A stretch of 11,907 nt of DNA. Source: Caulobacteraceae bacterium (GTDB lineage: Bacteria > Pseudomonadota > Alphaproteobacteria > Caulobacterales > Caulobacteraceae). Every line of letters begins with the position of its first letter. The stretch's first letter is position 1. The position numbers and the translations under genes were made by a program. The notes under the pieces were generated by a model. It was not told the DNA's origin, ran no database searches, and worked only from the letters and a program-made list of their open reading frames with translations. The stretch spans positions 1-11,907 of the forward strand of contig CANGEH010000036.1 in the NCBI GenBank assembly GCA_947452665.1, given 5' to 3'. Of the stretch, positions 1 to 6,289 are shown in pieces.

Positions 1-429
1 AAGATCGCGCGCCGGATCATACCAGACCTTGACTGCGCTCCAGTCACCCCTGGTCGAGACATCAATCACGGTAACGTCTTTTTCCACCTTGCCGCGGCGA
101 CCCGACAGGATCGACCAGTTGGCATGGGTGACCTGGATCACACGGTCGGTGAGAACCTGACTGACGACAGCAACATGGCCGTCCTTCATAATGCCGGTGG
201 GCTTAAACACCAGCACAGCGCCGGACTTGGGCACAAAGCCCTTATTATAGCGGCCGGTGGCCTGTTGCCACCAAGTATAGGCATCACCAAAGATCTGGAT
301 GCCAGAAAAGGTCCGGGCAAAGGGTACGCATTGGGTATAGGATTCAGCACGGGCCGGGGCTGTTGGCAGCAGTGCCAAGCCCAAAACCATGGTCAAAACC
401 CCCAGGGCGTTTCTCGTCCAGACCAGCAT
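1..429 (-). CDS. Secreted CHAP-domain amidase/peptidase (partial, C-terminus off the left edge)
   Basis: The reading frame is open from an ATG at 429 to the window edge (143 residues seen). Residues 1-28 form a signal peptide: Arg at 6, a hydrophobic stretch 8-21, and a likely cleavage after PARA at 28. The mature part starts with the CHAP pattern: Cys34 in QCVPFAR, then a WW pair and a GRYNKGF stretch at about 53-65, then His85 in DGHVAVV, and Asn104 in THANW. Cys, His and Asn in this order and spacing fit the catalytic residues of the NlpC/P60-like CHAP fold, which cleaves amide bonds in peptidoglycan stem peptides or glutathionylspermidine-like substrates. With the signal peptide, a periplasmic cell-wall role is the likely one (inference). 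An AGAGGG ribosome site precedes the ATG. The 133 bp between this gene and the preceding minus-strand gene are A/T-rich in part and probably hold its promoter. Little of the domain should be missing. Confidence 0.8.
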   Translation of the reverse strand, partial: MLVWTRNALGVLTMVLGLALLPTAPARAESYTQCVPFARTFSGIQIFGDAYTWWQQATGRYNKGFVPKSGAVLVFKPTGIMKDGHVAVVSQVLTDRVIQVTHANWSILSGRRGKVEKDVTVIDVSTRGDWSAVKVWYDPARDL

Positions 430-562
430 GCAGACAACCCTCTTTGGTGCAAGTGGTCCGCTCTCTAGACCATAATCTGGGTTAAGGGAATGCTCGTTTT
501 GCTCAAGGCGCGCGCTGCTAGCCAAGAAAACTCAAAAAAATAGCCAGTTAAAACAATGCTCT

Positions 563-862
563 TTAAGGGGTTACGATTTGGTAAACGCCCGACCCGGTCG
601 CTAGGACTGCCCCATCGCTTTGGCGCAAAACCCTTGACTGGACAAACAATAAGGACCGTGTGGCCCGGTCAATCACAGCATCCGTAACCACGGCCTCGCC
701 CGGCCCGACCGAAGGTCCGACATCAATGGCTAGGGATACGCAATTTAATTTCTGTGCCCCGGAAAAAGCAGCTCTTTGTGCGGTTTCGAGCAATCCGGCC
801 AGGGCACCGGGCGTATCCGTCAGGCGGACGGGTTCAGTAGTGGTCATGGCGTCAATAATCAT
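563..862 (-). CDS. Small hotdog-fold, PaaI-like thioesterase family protein
   Basis: A 99-residue product if translation starts at the ATG at 862. The sequence has the helix-then-strands look of a hotdog domain: a helical stretch (PGALAGLLETAQRAAF) followed by strand-like segments containing VSLAIDVGPSV, GEAVVTDAVIDR, SLLFVQSRVL and GAVLATGSGVYQI. The last segment, with DGxxLAxGxGxY, resembles the end of PaaI-type acyl-CoA thioesterases, which hydrolyse acyl- or aryl-CoA thioesters as oligomers in the cytoplasm. I cannot assign a substrate, and no clear catalytic Asp/Glu is identifiable by eye. The frame stays open upstream to a GTG at 943 (126 residues), but that start lies inside a strong terminator hairpin for the preceding gene, so I prefer 862, where AGAAG sits about five bases ahead of the ATG. 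An ATG at 847 is also possible. The product is shorter than typical PaaI proteins (about 130-150 residues), which leaves some doubt. Confidence 0.6.
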   Translation of the reverse strand: MIIDAMTTTEPVRLTDTPGALAGLLETAQRAAFSGAQKLNCVSLAIDVGPSVGPGEAVVTDAVIDRATRSLLFVQSRVLRQSDGAVLATGSGVYQIVTP

Positions 863-921
863 GCGGGCTTCTTTCGACACCCAGACGGCTTGGTCAAGCC
901 CCCGGGGGTACGGCCGGGCAC

Positions 922-955
922 AAAAAAGCGGGCGCCCCGTCACCGAGCCGCCCGC
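922..955 (-). terminator. Rho-independent terminator of the small secreted protein gene
   Basis: Read on the minus strand there is a perfect 7-bp GC-only stem GCGGGCG / CGCCCGC (plus-strand 949-955 and 928-934) with a 14-nt loop, followed directly by six T residues (plus-strand A tract 922-927). It lies 21 bp after the stop codon of the gene at 977-1288 and before the thioesterase-like gene, so the two genes are probably separate transcription units. Confidence 0.82.
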
Positions 956-976
956 AAGTTTTAGTCTGTAAATGGC

Positions 977-1288
977 TTAGCGCGTACGGGCACCCGCATT
1001 GCAGCGGGCCAGGCTATCGGCGTCCAGCATCTTGGCCTCATTGCCAAATGTAGTGACGGCACCGACGACCTTGGTCAGTTCGCGGCAGGAGGCCACAGAG
1101 ACCGTGCGCTCAATGGCGGAAGGCGCAACGCAGCTTGAGCCTTCACAGGTCCAAACCGCACCGCCCGCAACAACGCGGCTCTTAGCCGCCAGAGGCGCTT
1201 GCAAGGTCGCAGAAACCGGGGCCGCTGCAAAAGCGGTACCTGCCACTAAAAGCCCAGCCAGGGCTGCAACAACAAATTTGATCGACAT
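977..1288 (-). CDS. Small secreted protein of unknown function with four cysteines
   Basis: A 103-residue protein with a clear signal peptide: Lys4, hydrophobic residues 5-20, cleavage probably after AFA at about residue 21. The mature protein is about 80 residues and contains Cys49, Cys54, Cys69 and Cys96, an even number that could form two disulfides in the periplasm. A core GGAVWTCEGSSCV (about 42-54) is followed by an ASCREL segment and a C-terminal LARCNAG. The style recalls short conserved secreted proteins annotated as hypothetical in Caulobacter-like genomes; I know no function. Start choice is firm: TAGGAG lies 6 nt before the ATG on the minus strand. It is monocistronic by context: divergent from the acyl-CoA dehydrogenase gene upstream and closed by a strong terminator downstream. 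Confidence 0.8.
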   Translation of the reverse strand: MSIKFVVAALAGLLVAGTAFAAAPVSATLQAPLAAKSRVVAGGAVWTCEGSSCVAPSAIERTVSVASCRELTKVVGAVTTFGNEAKMLDADSLARCNAGARTR

Positions 1289-1319
1289 GAGAAACTCCTA
1301 AGGGTTCAGGGAGGAAACC

Positions 1320-1362
1320 ATGCACCGGCAAGCCGCATACCTATCCCCAGGATGCACCGGCA
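1320..1362. repeat. 11-bp direct repeat in the divergent control region
   Basis: ATGCACCGGCA occurs at 1320-1330 and again at 1352-1362, perfectly and in the same orientation, 32 bp start to start (about three helical turns). It lies in the 239-bp region between two divergent genes and close to a palindrome at 1367-1381, so a protein-binding role is possible. No known regulator site is recognised. Confidence 0.5.
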
Positions 1363-1366
1363 CGAA

Positions 1367-1381
1367 CTAAACACTGTTTAG
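1367..1381. promoter_or_regulatory. 15-bp palindrome (candidate operator)
   Basis: CTAAAC-ACT-GTTTAG is a perfect 6-bp inverted repeat around a 3-bp centre. It sits 79 bp upstream of the secreted-protein start and 147 bp upstream of the dehydrogenase ATG. Size and spacing suit a dimeric helix-turn-helix regulator. A GANTC site (GAGTC, 1398-1402) and a TTGACG hexamer (1416-1421), a possible -35 element for the dehydrogenase gene, lie just to the right. The regulator is unknown. Confidence 0.4.
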
Positions 1382-1527
1382 ATAACAGCAACCGACTGAG
1401 TCTCCAAATGAAATTTTGACGACACGCCCGCGACGATCACGCTTAGCCCTTCCCTCAGGTCAGTATTGCCCAAAAGCACCAAGGGAGGTCATACTCACGA
1501 CAACACTAAAAAAAGCGAGGAACGACC

Positions 1528-2820
1528 ATGGATTTTGCCCTGCCCAAGGCGCTCACAGATTATCTGGCTGTGCTCGATGCCTTTATCGAAAAAGAGATCA
1601 AGCCGCTTCAGGCCAAGGATGACAATGAGCGCTTCTTTGATCATCGCCGCGAACATGCCCGCACTGATTGGGACAATCAGGGCCTGCCGCGCCATGAATG
1701 GGAAGAACTGCTCGGTGAGGCGCGCGCCCTAGCCGACAAGGCCGGGCATTACCGCTTTGCCCTGCCCAAGGAATTTGGCGGACAGGATGGCTCTAACCTT
1801 TGGATGGCCGTGATCCGTGAGCATTTGGCGGCCAAGGGCCTTGGTCTGCATAATGACCTGCAAAACGAGCATTCGATTGTCGGCAATAATCCGTTTGTGC
1901 TGATGCTGCGCGATTTTGGCACGCCCGAGCAGCGCGACACCCTGATCCCGCTGATGATGGCCGGAAAGTTTCGGCCAACCTTTGGCCTGACCGAGCCCGA
2001 TCACGGCTCTGACGCCACCTTTATGGAAACCCGGGCCGTGCGCGAGACGCGTGACGGCGTTGAAGGCTGGCTGATCAATGGCGAAAAGATGTGGACCACC
2101 GGCATGCACAAGGCCAGCCACTGCGCCCTGTTCTGCCGCACCTCTGGCAATGACGGCGATGCGCGCGGCATTACCTGTTTCCTGGTTCCGGCCAATGACC
2201 CCGGCGTCAAGATTGAGGAGTATTTGTGGACCTTTAACATGCCCACAGATCACCCGCGCGTCAGCTTTACCAATTGCTGGGTACCCGATAGCGCCATGTT
2301 TGCGCCCGAGGGTCACGGCCTGTCGCTGGCCCAGCATTTTGTCCATGAAAACCGCATTCGTCAGGCGGCCTCGTCGCTTGGGGCTGCCACCTATTGCGTG
2401 GAACAAAGCGTGCGCTATGCCCGGGTCCGCAAGCCGTTTGGCAAGCCGCTCGCCGACAACCAGGCCATTCAGTTTCCGCTGGTCGAGTTGGCCACCCAGT
2501 GTGAGATGCTGCGGCTCTTGATCCGTAAGACCGCCTGGGAAATGGACCAGATGCCCAAGCCCGAGGTCGAAAAGCGGCTCTCGGACAAGGTGTCCATGTG
2601 TAATTACTGGTCCAATCGCCTGGTCTGTGAAGCGGCGGACCGGGCTATGCAGGTGCATGGCGGCATTGGCTATTCGCGCCACAAGCCGTTTGAGCACATT
2701 TATCGCCACCACCGCCGTTATCGCATTACTGAGGGCTCCGAAGAGATCCAGATGCGCAAGGTCGGGGCCTATCTGTTTGGCTATATTGGGCCACGCAAGA
2801 AGGACTTTGCCGATCTTTAG
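1528..2820 (+). CDS. Acyl-CoA dehydrogenase family flavoprotein
   Basis: A complete 430-residue FAD enzyme that oxidises an acyl-CoA to the trans-2-enoyl-CoA, passing electrons to electron-transfer flavoprotein in the cytoplasm. Domains in order: an N-terminal helical domain (about 5-150) with NEHSIVGNN near 113-121; a middle beta domain opening with the FAD/substrate signature FGLTEPDHGSDA (152-163) and containing INGEKMWTTG (183-192); and a C-terminal helical domain with RYARVRKPFGKPL (296-308), DRAMQVHGGIGYSR (371-384) and RITEGSEEIQMR (399-410). Glu402 sits where medium-chain type enzymes carry the catalytic base. Length and motifs fit the larger ACAD10/11-like members rather than the roughly 380-residue short- or medium-chain enzymes; the substrate cannot be read from the sequence. 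A GAGGAA ribosome site precedes the ATG. No thiolase, hydratase or ETF gene is beside it, and a strong terminator follows, so it is a single-gene unit. Confidence 0.95.
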   Translation: MDFALPKALTDYLAVLDAFIEKEIKPLQAKDDNERFFDHRREHARTDWDNQGLPRHEWEELLGEARALADKAGHYRFALPKEFGGQDGSNLWMAVIREHLAAKGLGLHNDLQNEHSIVGNNPFVLMLRDFGTPEQRDTLIPLMMAGKFRPTFGLTEPDHGSDATFMETRAVRETRDGVEGWLINGEKMWTTGMHKASHCALFCRTSGNDGDARGITCFLVPANDPGVKIEEYLWTFNMPTDHPRVSFTNCWVPDSAMFAPEGHGLSLAQHFVHENRIRQAASSLGAATYCVEQSVRYARVRKPFGKPLADNQAIQFPLVELATQCEMLRLLIRKTAWEMDQMPKPEVEKRLSDKVSMCNYWSNRLVCEAADRAMQVHGGIGYSRHKPFEHIYRHHRRYRITEGSEEIQMRKVGAYLFGYIGPRKKDFADL

Positions 2821-2827
2821 GCCAGAG

Positions 2828-2854
2828 GGTGGGGGTCTTGGCCCCCACCTTTTT
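2828..2854 (+). terminator. Rho-independent terminator of the acyl-CoA dehydrogenase gene
   Basis: A perfect 8-bp stem, GGTGGGGG (2828-2835) with CCCCCACC (2842-2849), a 6-nt loop TCTTGG, and a run of five T residues. It starts 8 bp after the stop codon at 2820. The opposite strand lacks a T run, so it mainly serves plus-strand transcription, shielding the convergent short-chain dehydrogenase gene, whose stop is at 2857. Confidence 0.9.
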
Positions 2855-2856
2855 GT

Positions 2857-3657
2857 TTAAAGGTTTCGAAACCGCCCGGCGCTGCGGGCCATGAGGGCTA
2901 GGGCCCAGTCATCGGGCAAGATCTTGGTTAGGGCGGCGATGGCCTTATTGGGCGCGCCGGTGACGCAGACAGCGCGATTGGCCTCTACCGCCTCAAAACC
3001 TTCCGCCGCAACCTCGTCGGCGCCAAGCCATAGCCAGGCTGGGGTGGCCTTGGAAACCAGATCCCGCGTCGCATTGACGTCGTGGAATTCGGAATAGGTA
3101 AAACCGGGGCAAAGCGCCGTGACATGTATGCCTGTGCCCGCGGTTTCCAGATGCAGGCTTTGCGAAAACTTGACCAAAAAGCTCTTGGTGGCCCCATAGA
3201 GGGTATGCCCGGCCGAGCCCGGCACCAGCCCGGCGAGTGAGGCAACATTAATGATCCGGCCAAACCGGCGATCCAGCATGCCGGGCAAGACCTTGTGGCT
3301 TAATTCTGCGACCGCTACCAACAGGACCTGCAAAAACGCGCCCTGGTCGGCCCAGCTTGTATTGGCATAGGTGCCCGCAAGGCCGTAACCGGCATTATTG
3401 ACCAGCGCATCCACCACCCGGCCCTCGTTGGCCAGGGCAGCTAGGATCTGGTCGCTGGCCCCGGGGTCGGCCAAATCAGCACTGATCACATAGGTCTCGA
3501 CCCCAAAGCGCATGCGGATCTCGTCCGCCAAGGCCTCAAGCTTGTCGGTTCGCCGGGCGGTCAGCGCCACATCATAACCCGCCTTGGCAAACACCCGCGC
3601 CATGGCTGCGCCAATGCCGGCAGAAGCGCCCGTAATCAAACATAAATGCCGGGTCAT
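2857..3657 (-). CDS. Short-chain dehydrogenase/reductase (SDR), classical type
   Basis: A 266-residue NAD(P)-dependent oxidoreductase with a Rossmann fold. Visible classical SDR motifs: TGASAGIG (residues 9-16) for cofactor binding, an Asp-Leu pair in ISADLADP (about 59-66) that contacts the adenine, NNAG (87-90), a Ser in NVAS at about 140, and the catalytic YGATK (Tyr154, Lys158). The first strand is followed by ARRTDKL, whose Arg pair suggests NADP(H) preference (inference). A C-terminal part with LCPGFTYSEFHD resembles SDRs annotated as YqjQ/DltE-like; the substrate is unknown. The frame is open upstream to a TTG at 3720 (287 residues), but the ATG at 3657 has GGAAGG about six bases upstream and begins directly with the first beta strand, so that start is chosen. 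It is convergent with the acyl-CoA dehydrogenase gene and divergent from kup. Confidence 0.92.
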   Translation of the reverse strand: MTRHLCLITGASAGIGAAMARVFAKAGYDVALTARRTDKLEALADEIRMRFGVETYVISADLADPGASDQILAALANEGRVVDALVNNAGYGLAGTYANTSWADQGAFLQVLLVAVAELSHKVLPGMLDRRFGRIINVASLAGLVPGSAGHTLYGATKSFLVKFSQSLHLETAGTGIHVTALCPGFTYSEFHDVNATRDLVSKATPAWLWLGADEVAAEGFEAVEANRAVCVTGAPNKAIAALTKILPDDWALALMARSAGRFRNL

Positions 3658-3816
3658 GCGGTGGCCTTCCAATGCAAAACTATTGGGGTTCATCTTGGCC
3701 CTAGCTGGGCCTTGGATCAAGCGGTCAAGACCTGAGCAGGGATTTGACGGATCAGCCGGCCCTAGCCCAGTCCAGCGGATATTGCCTTGGTTTGGCCATG
3801 TTTAGCGCAAGAGCGA

Positions 3817-3845
3817 TTGAACCGGACGGGGAAAGGGTCTATCGG
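3817..3845 (+). promoter_or_regulatory. Possible kup promoter
   Basis: TTGAAC (3817-3822), a 17-bp spacer and TATCGG (3840-3845) form a plausible sigma-70-type promoter about 63 bp ahead of the kup ATG. The -10 match is only moderate. The rest of the 250-bp divergent region 3658-3907 shows a 5-bp inverted repeat GGCCC/GGGCC near 3700 and no riboswitch that I can recognise. Confidence 0.3.
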
Positions 3846-3907
3846 GCGAGCGCTTGACCGAAAATTCGAATGACGCGGAAACAAGACTGCGCTTTCGAGG
3901 GGACCCC

Positions 3908-5845
3908 ATGGCTACAGATTCTTCAGCCGATACTATCGAGACGACCACCGCGCCCGGTTCCGGCCATGGCGGTCATGAGGCCGGCAAGCAGGGCTTTGGC
4001 GCCATGGTGCTTGGCTCGATCGGCGTGGTGTTTGGCGATATCGGCACCAGTCCGCTCTATGCCATGAAGGAGGCCCTGCATCATTCGCGGGCCACGACCT
4101 CGCATGAACATGCGGTTCTAGGCGTGGTGTCGCTGGTGCTCTGGGCCCTGTTGCTGGTTGTGACGGTCAAATATGTGATCTTTTTGATGCGCGCCGATAA
4201 TAAGGGCGAGGGCGGAACCCTGGCCCTGATGGCCCTGGCCCAAAGGGCGATTGGTAAGCGATCGACCACGGTCTTTGTCCTCGGCGTGATTGGCGCGGCG
4301 CTGTTTTATGGCGACGGGATTATCACCCCAGCAATTTCGGTGCTTTCGGCCATGGAAGGCATGAAGGAGGCCCCCAATCTGGGGGCTAGCCTGCAGCCGT
4401 TTGTTCTGCCCCTGTCTGCGGGCATTCTGATTGGCCTGTTCTTAGTTCAGGCCAAGGGCACGCAAAGCGTCGCCACATTGTTTGGGCCCATCACCCTTGT
4501 CTGGTTCTTGGTCCTGGCCGCGCTCGGCATGTATCATATTTCCGACAACTGGTCGATTTTAAGGGCCTTTAGCCCCTATTACGGCGTGCGCTTCCTGTTT
4601 GAGAACGGCTTTGTTGGGTTTGTGATCCTCGGCAGCGTGTTCTTGGCCGTGACCGGGGCCGAGGCCCTCTATGCCGATATGGGCCATTTTGGCAAAAAGC
4701 CGATCCAGACCGCCTGGCTATTCTTGGTCCTGCCATGCCTTGCGCTCAACTATCTGGGCCAAGGCGCGCTGGTGCTAAACCATCCTGCGGCCAGAATTAA
4801 TCCGTTTTGGCAAATGGTCCCTGATTTTGCCTATTGGCCAATCCTGGCCTTGGCCACCGCTGCTGCGGTTATTGCCAGTCAGGCCGTGATTACCGGGGCG
4901 TTTTCGCTGACCCAACAGGCCGTCCAGCTTGGCCTTCTGCCCCGCATTGATATCAAGCGCACCTCCGAGACCCAGTCTGGCCAGATCTATGTGCCTGCGG
5001 TCAATTCGATCCTGATGATTGGCGTGCTCCTGCTTTTGTTTGTCTTCCAGACCTCCAGCGCCCTGGCCTCGGCCTATGGGATTGCGGTCACGGGGGCCAT
5101 GTTTGTCGATACGCTGCTGGCCTATGTGATTATGCGCCAGATGTGGAACTGGAACCGCTGGCAGAGCCTGGGCCTGCTGGTGCCATTGGGCATGTTGGAT
5201 ATTGTGTTTATCTCGTCCAATCTGCTCAAGATCCCAGATGGAGCCTGGCTGCCCCTGGTGCTTGGCGGCGGTCTGGTGGCGGTGATGTGGACCTGGGCGC
5301 GCGGCACCCAGATCCTAACCGACAAGACAAGACGCGACAGCGTGCCCTTGACCGATCTGATCGAGATCCTGCGCGTCCGTGCGCCGCACCGCGCGCCGGG
5401 CACAGCCATATTCCTGACCTCTGACCCCGATGTCGCGCCAGTGGCCCTGATGCACAATCTCAAGCACAATAAGGTCCTGCACGAAAAGAATGTCATACTG
5501 ACCGTGCGCACGTCTGAAACACCGCGCGTGCGCGAAGAAGACCGGATCACGATCGAACAGGTCAATGATGACTTCAAAAAGGTCGTCATCAATTACGGCT
5601 TTATGGAAAGCCCCAATGTGCCCAAGGCGCTGGGACGCAGCCGTAAGCTGGGCCTGAAATTCGACATCATGGCGACCAGCTTCTTCCTTGGCCGCCGCTC
5701 GGTCGTGCCCTCGGCCCAATCGGGCATGCCGCTTTGGCAGGACAAGATCTTTATCTTCCTGATGCGCAATGCCGCTAATCCCACCGACTTCTTTAAGATT
5801 CCGCCAGGACGCGTGGTCGAGTTGGGCGCTCAGGTGACCGTCTGA
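3908..5845 (+). CDS. kup: Kup-family low-affinity potassium uptake protein (K+/H+ symporter)
   Basis: A complete 645-residue inner-membrane potassium transporter of the KUP/HAK/KT family, which couples K+ entry to protons. After a roughly 28-residue polar N-terminus rich in Thr, Gly and His come the family hallmarks: GVVFGDIGTSPLYAMKE (39-55), NKGEGG (98-103), GDGIITPAISV (135-145), later a GAEALYADMGHFG segment, ITGAFSLTQQAVQLG, and GQIYVPAVN. About 12 hydrophobic segments end near residue 470; a soluble C-terminal domain follows, with SFFLGRRS and a final DFFKIPPGRVVELG. Length matches the family (about 620-670). The frame extends upstream to a TTG at 3854, but the ATG at 3908 has GAGGGGA at correct spacing and is preferred. 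A GATTC (GANTC) site lies at 3917-3921. The next gene starts 13 bp after the stop, suggesting co-transcription. Confidence 0.96.
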   Translation: MATDSSADTIETTTAPGSGHGGHEAGKQGFGAMVLGSIGVVFGDIGTSPLYAMKEALHHSRATTSHEHAVLGVVSLVLWALLLVVTVKYVIFLMRADNKGEGGTLALMALAQRAIGKRSTTVFVLGVIGAALFYGDGIITPAISVLSAMEGMKEAPNLGASLQPFVLPLSAGILIGLFLVQAKGTQSVATLFGPITLVWFLVLAALGMYHISDNWSILRAFSPYYGVRFLFENGFVGFVILGSVFLAVTGAEALYADMGHFGKKPIQTAWLFLVLPCLALNYLGQGALVLNHPAARINPFWQMVPDFAYWPILALATAAAVIASQAVITGAFSLTQQAVQLGLLPRIDIKRTSETQSGQIYVPAVNSILMIGVLLLLFVFQTSSALASAYGIAVTGAMFVDTLLAYVIMRQMWNWNRWQSLGLLVPLGMLDIVFISSNLLKIPDGAWLPLVLGGGLVAVMWTWARGTQILTDKTRRDSVPLTDLIEILRVRAPHRAPGTAIFLTSDPDVAPVALMHNLKHNKVLHEKNVILTVRTSETPRVREEDRITIEQVNDDFKKVVINYGFMESPNVPKALGRSRKLGLKFDIMATSFFLGRRSVVPSAQSGMPLWQDKIFIFLMRNAANPTDFFKIPPGRVVELGAQVTV

Positions 5846-5858
5846 TGGGACAGGGCTG

Positions 5859-6224
5859 ATGGATTGGCTCACCCTTCTGGTCGATGGTCTATGGATCGCC
5901 GCCTTGGCGATTATGAGCAGCGTCTCACGTCAGAGCTTTGGCCGCATCCAGCCATCTGCCAAGGTGCCGATGCAATTTGGTATTGGAGGCACCCCAATCT
6001 GGCGGGCCCCGCGTCTGATCGCCGTGACCTTAACCCCAATCATAGCCTGCGGTGTCTGGCTGGTTTTGCTGACCATTGGCCAAACCGCCTCAGCCGGGTC
6101 GTCCGAGCGGACCCTCATGCTGGGCATACGCGCCGTCATCGCCCCCGTGCTTTGCCTAATCCACCTGTGGCACATGCGTCAGGCCTTAAAAGTCTTGGAG
6201 GCCGAGGGCCAGCTTAGGTCTTGA
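5859..6224 (+). CDS. Small three-helix membrane protein, function unknown
   Basis: A 121-residue protein that I do not recognise. Three hydrophobic segments are visible: about 4-20 (LTLLVDGLWIAALAIM), 53-74 (a long stretch with VTLTPIIACGVWLVLL) and 86-103 (MLGIRAVIAPVLCLIHLW). Between the first and second lies a basic polar loop (SRQSFGRIQPSAK), and the C-terminus is short and charged, suggesting an integral inner-membrane protein. The ATG lies 13 bp after the kup stop with CAGGG just ahead, so the two are probably translated from one mRNA. That makes an accessory role to Kup thinkable, though this is inference from position only. Another frame is open over almost the same span (5864-6217), but its translation is rich in Arg, Trp, His and Pro and lacks any domain character, so it is rejected. 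Confidence 0.7.
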   Translation: MDWLTLLVDGLWIAALAIMSSVSRQSFGRIQPSAKVPMQFGIGGTPIWRAPRLIAVTLTPIIACGVWLVLLTIGQTASAGSSERTLMLGIRAVIAPVLCLIHLWHMRQALKVLEAEGQLRS

Positions 6225-6289
6225 CCTCGACGCCAAGGTGTCTTTGAACCCAAGCGCGCTTCAAATTCCTCTTCTTAGGATCGCCGACC

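Noticed and set aside
468..486. Possible CtrA site upstream of the CHAP gene (minus strand TTAACCCAGATTATG)
   Set aside because: Only the first half matches TTAA-N7-TTAA; the second half shares a single base with TTAA, so the match is too weak.
1729..2712. Long open frame (327 codons) on the minus strand opposite the acyl-CoA dehydrogenase gene
   Set aside because: Its translation has no domain character, and the plus-strand frame carries all family motifs. Long antisense frames are common in GC-rich coding DNA.
3658..3720. N-terminal extension of the SDR from a TTG at 3720
   Set aside because: The ATG at 3657 has a good ribosome site and begins right at the first Rossmann strand; the extension looks non-coding.
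3864..3871. 8-bp palindrome ATTCGAAT before kup
   Set aside because: Short and expected by chance at this length; no flanking symmetry supports it as a binding site.
5315..5872. 185-codon minus-strand frame across the end of kup and the start of the next gene
   Set aside because: It is antisense to a well-supported transporter domain, its composition is rich in His/Asp/Arg without motifs, and no ribosome site was noted.
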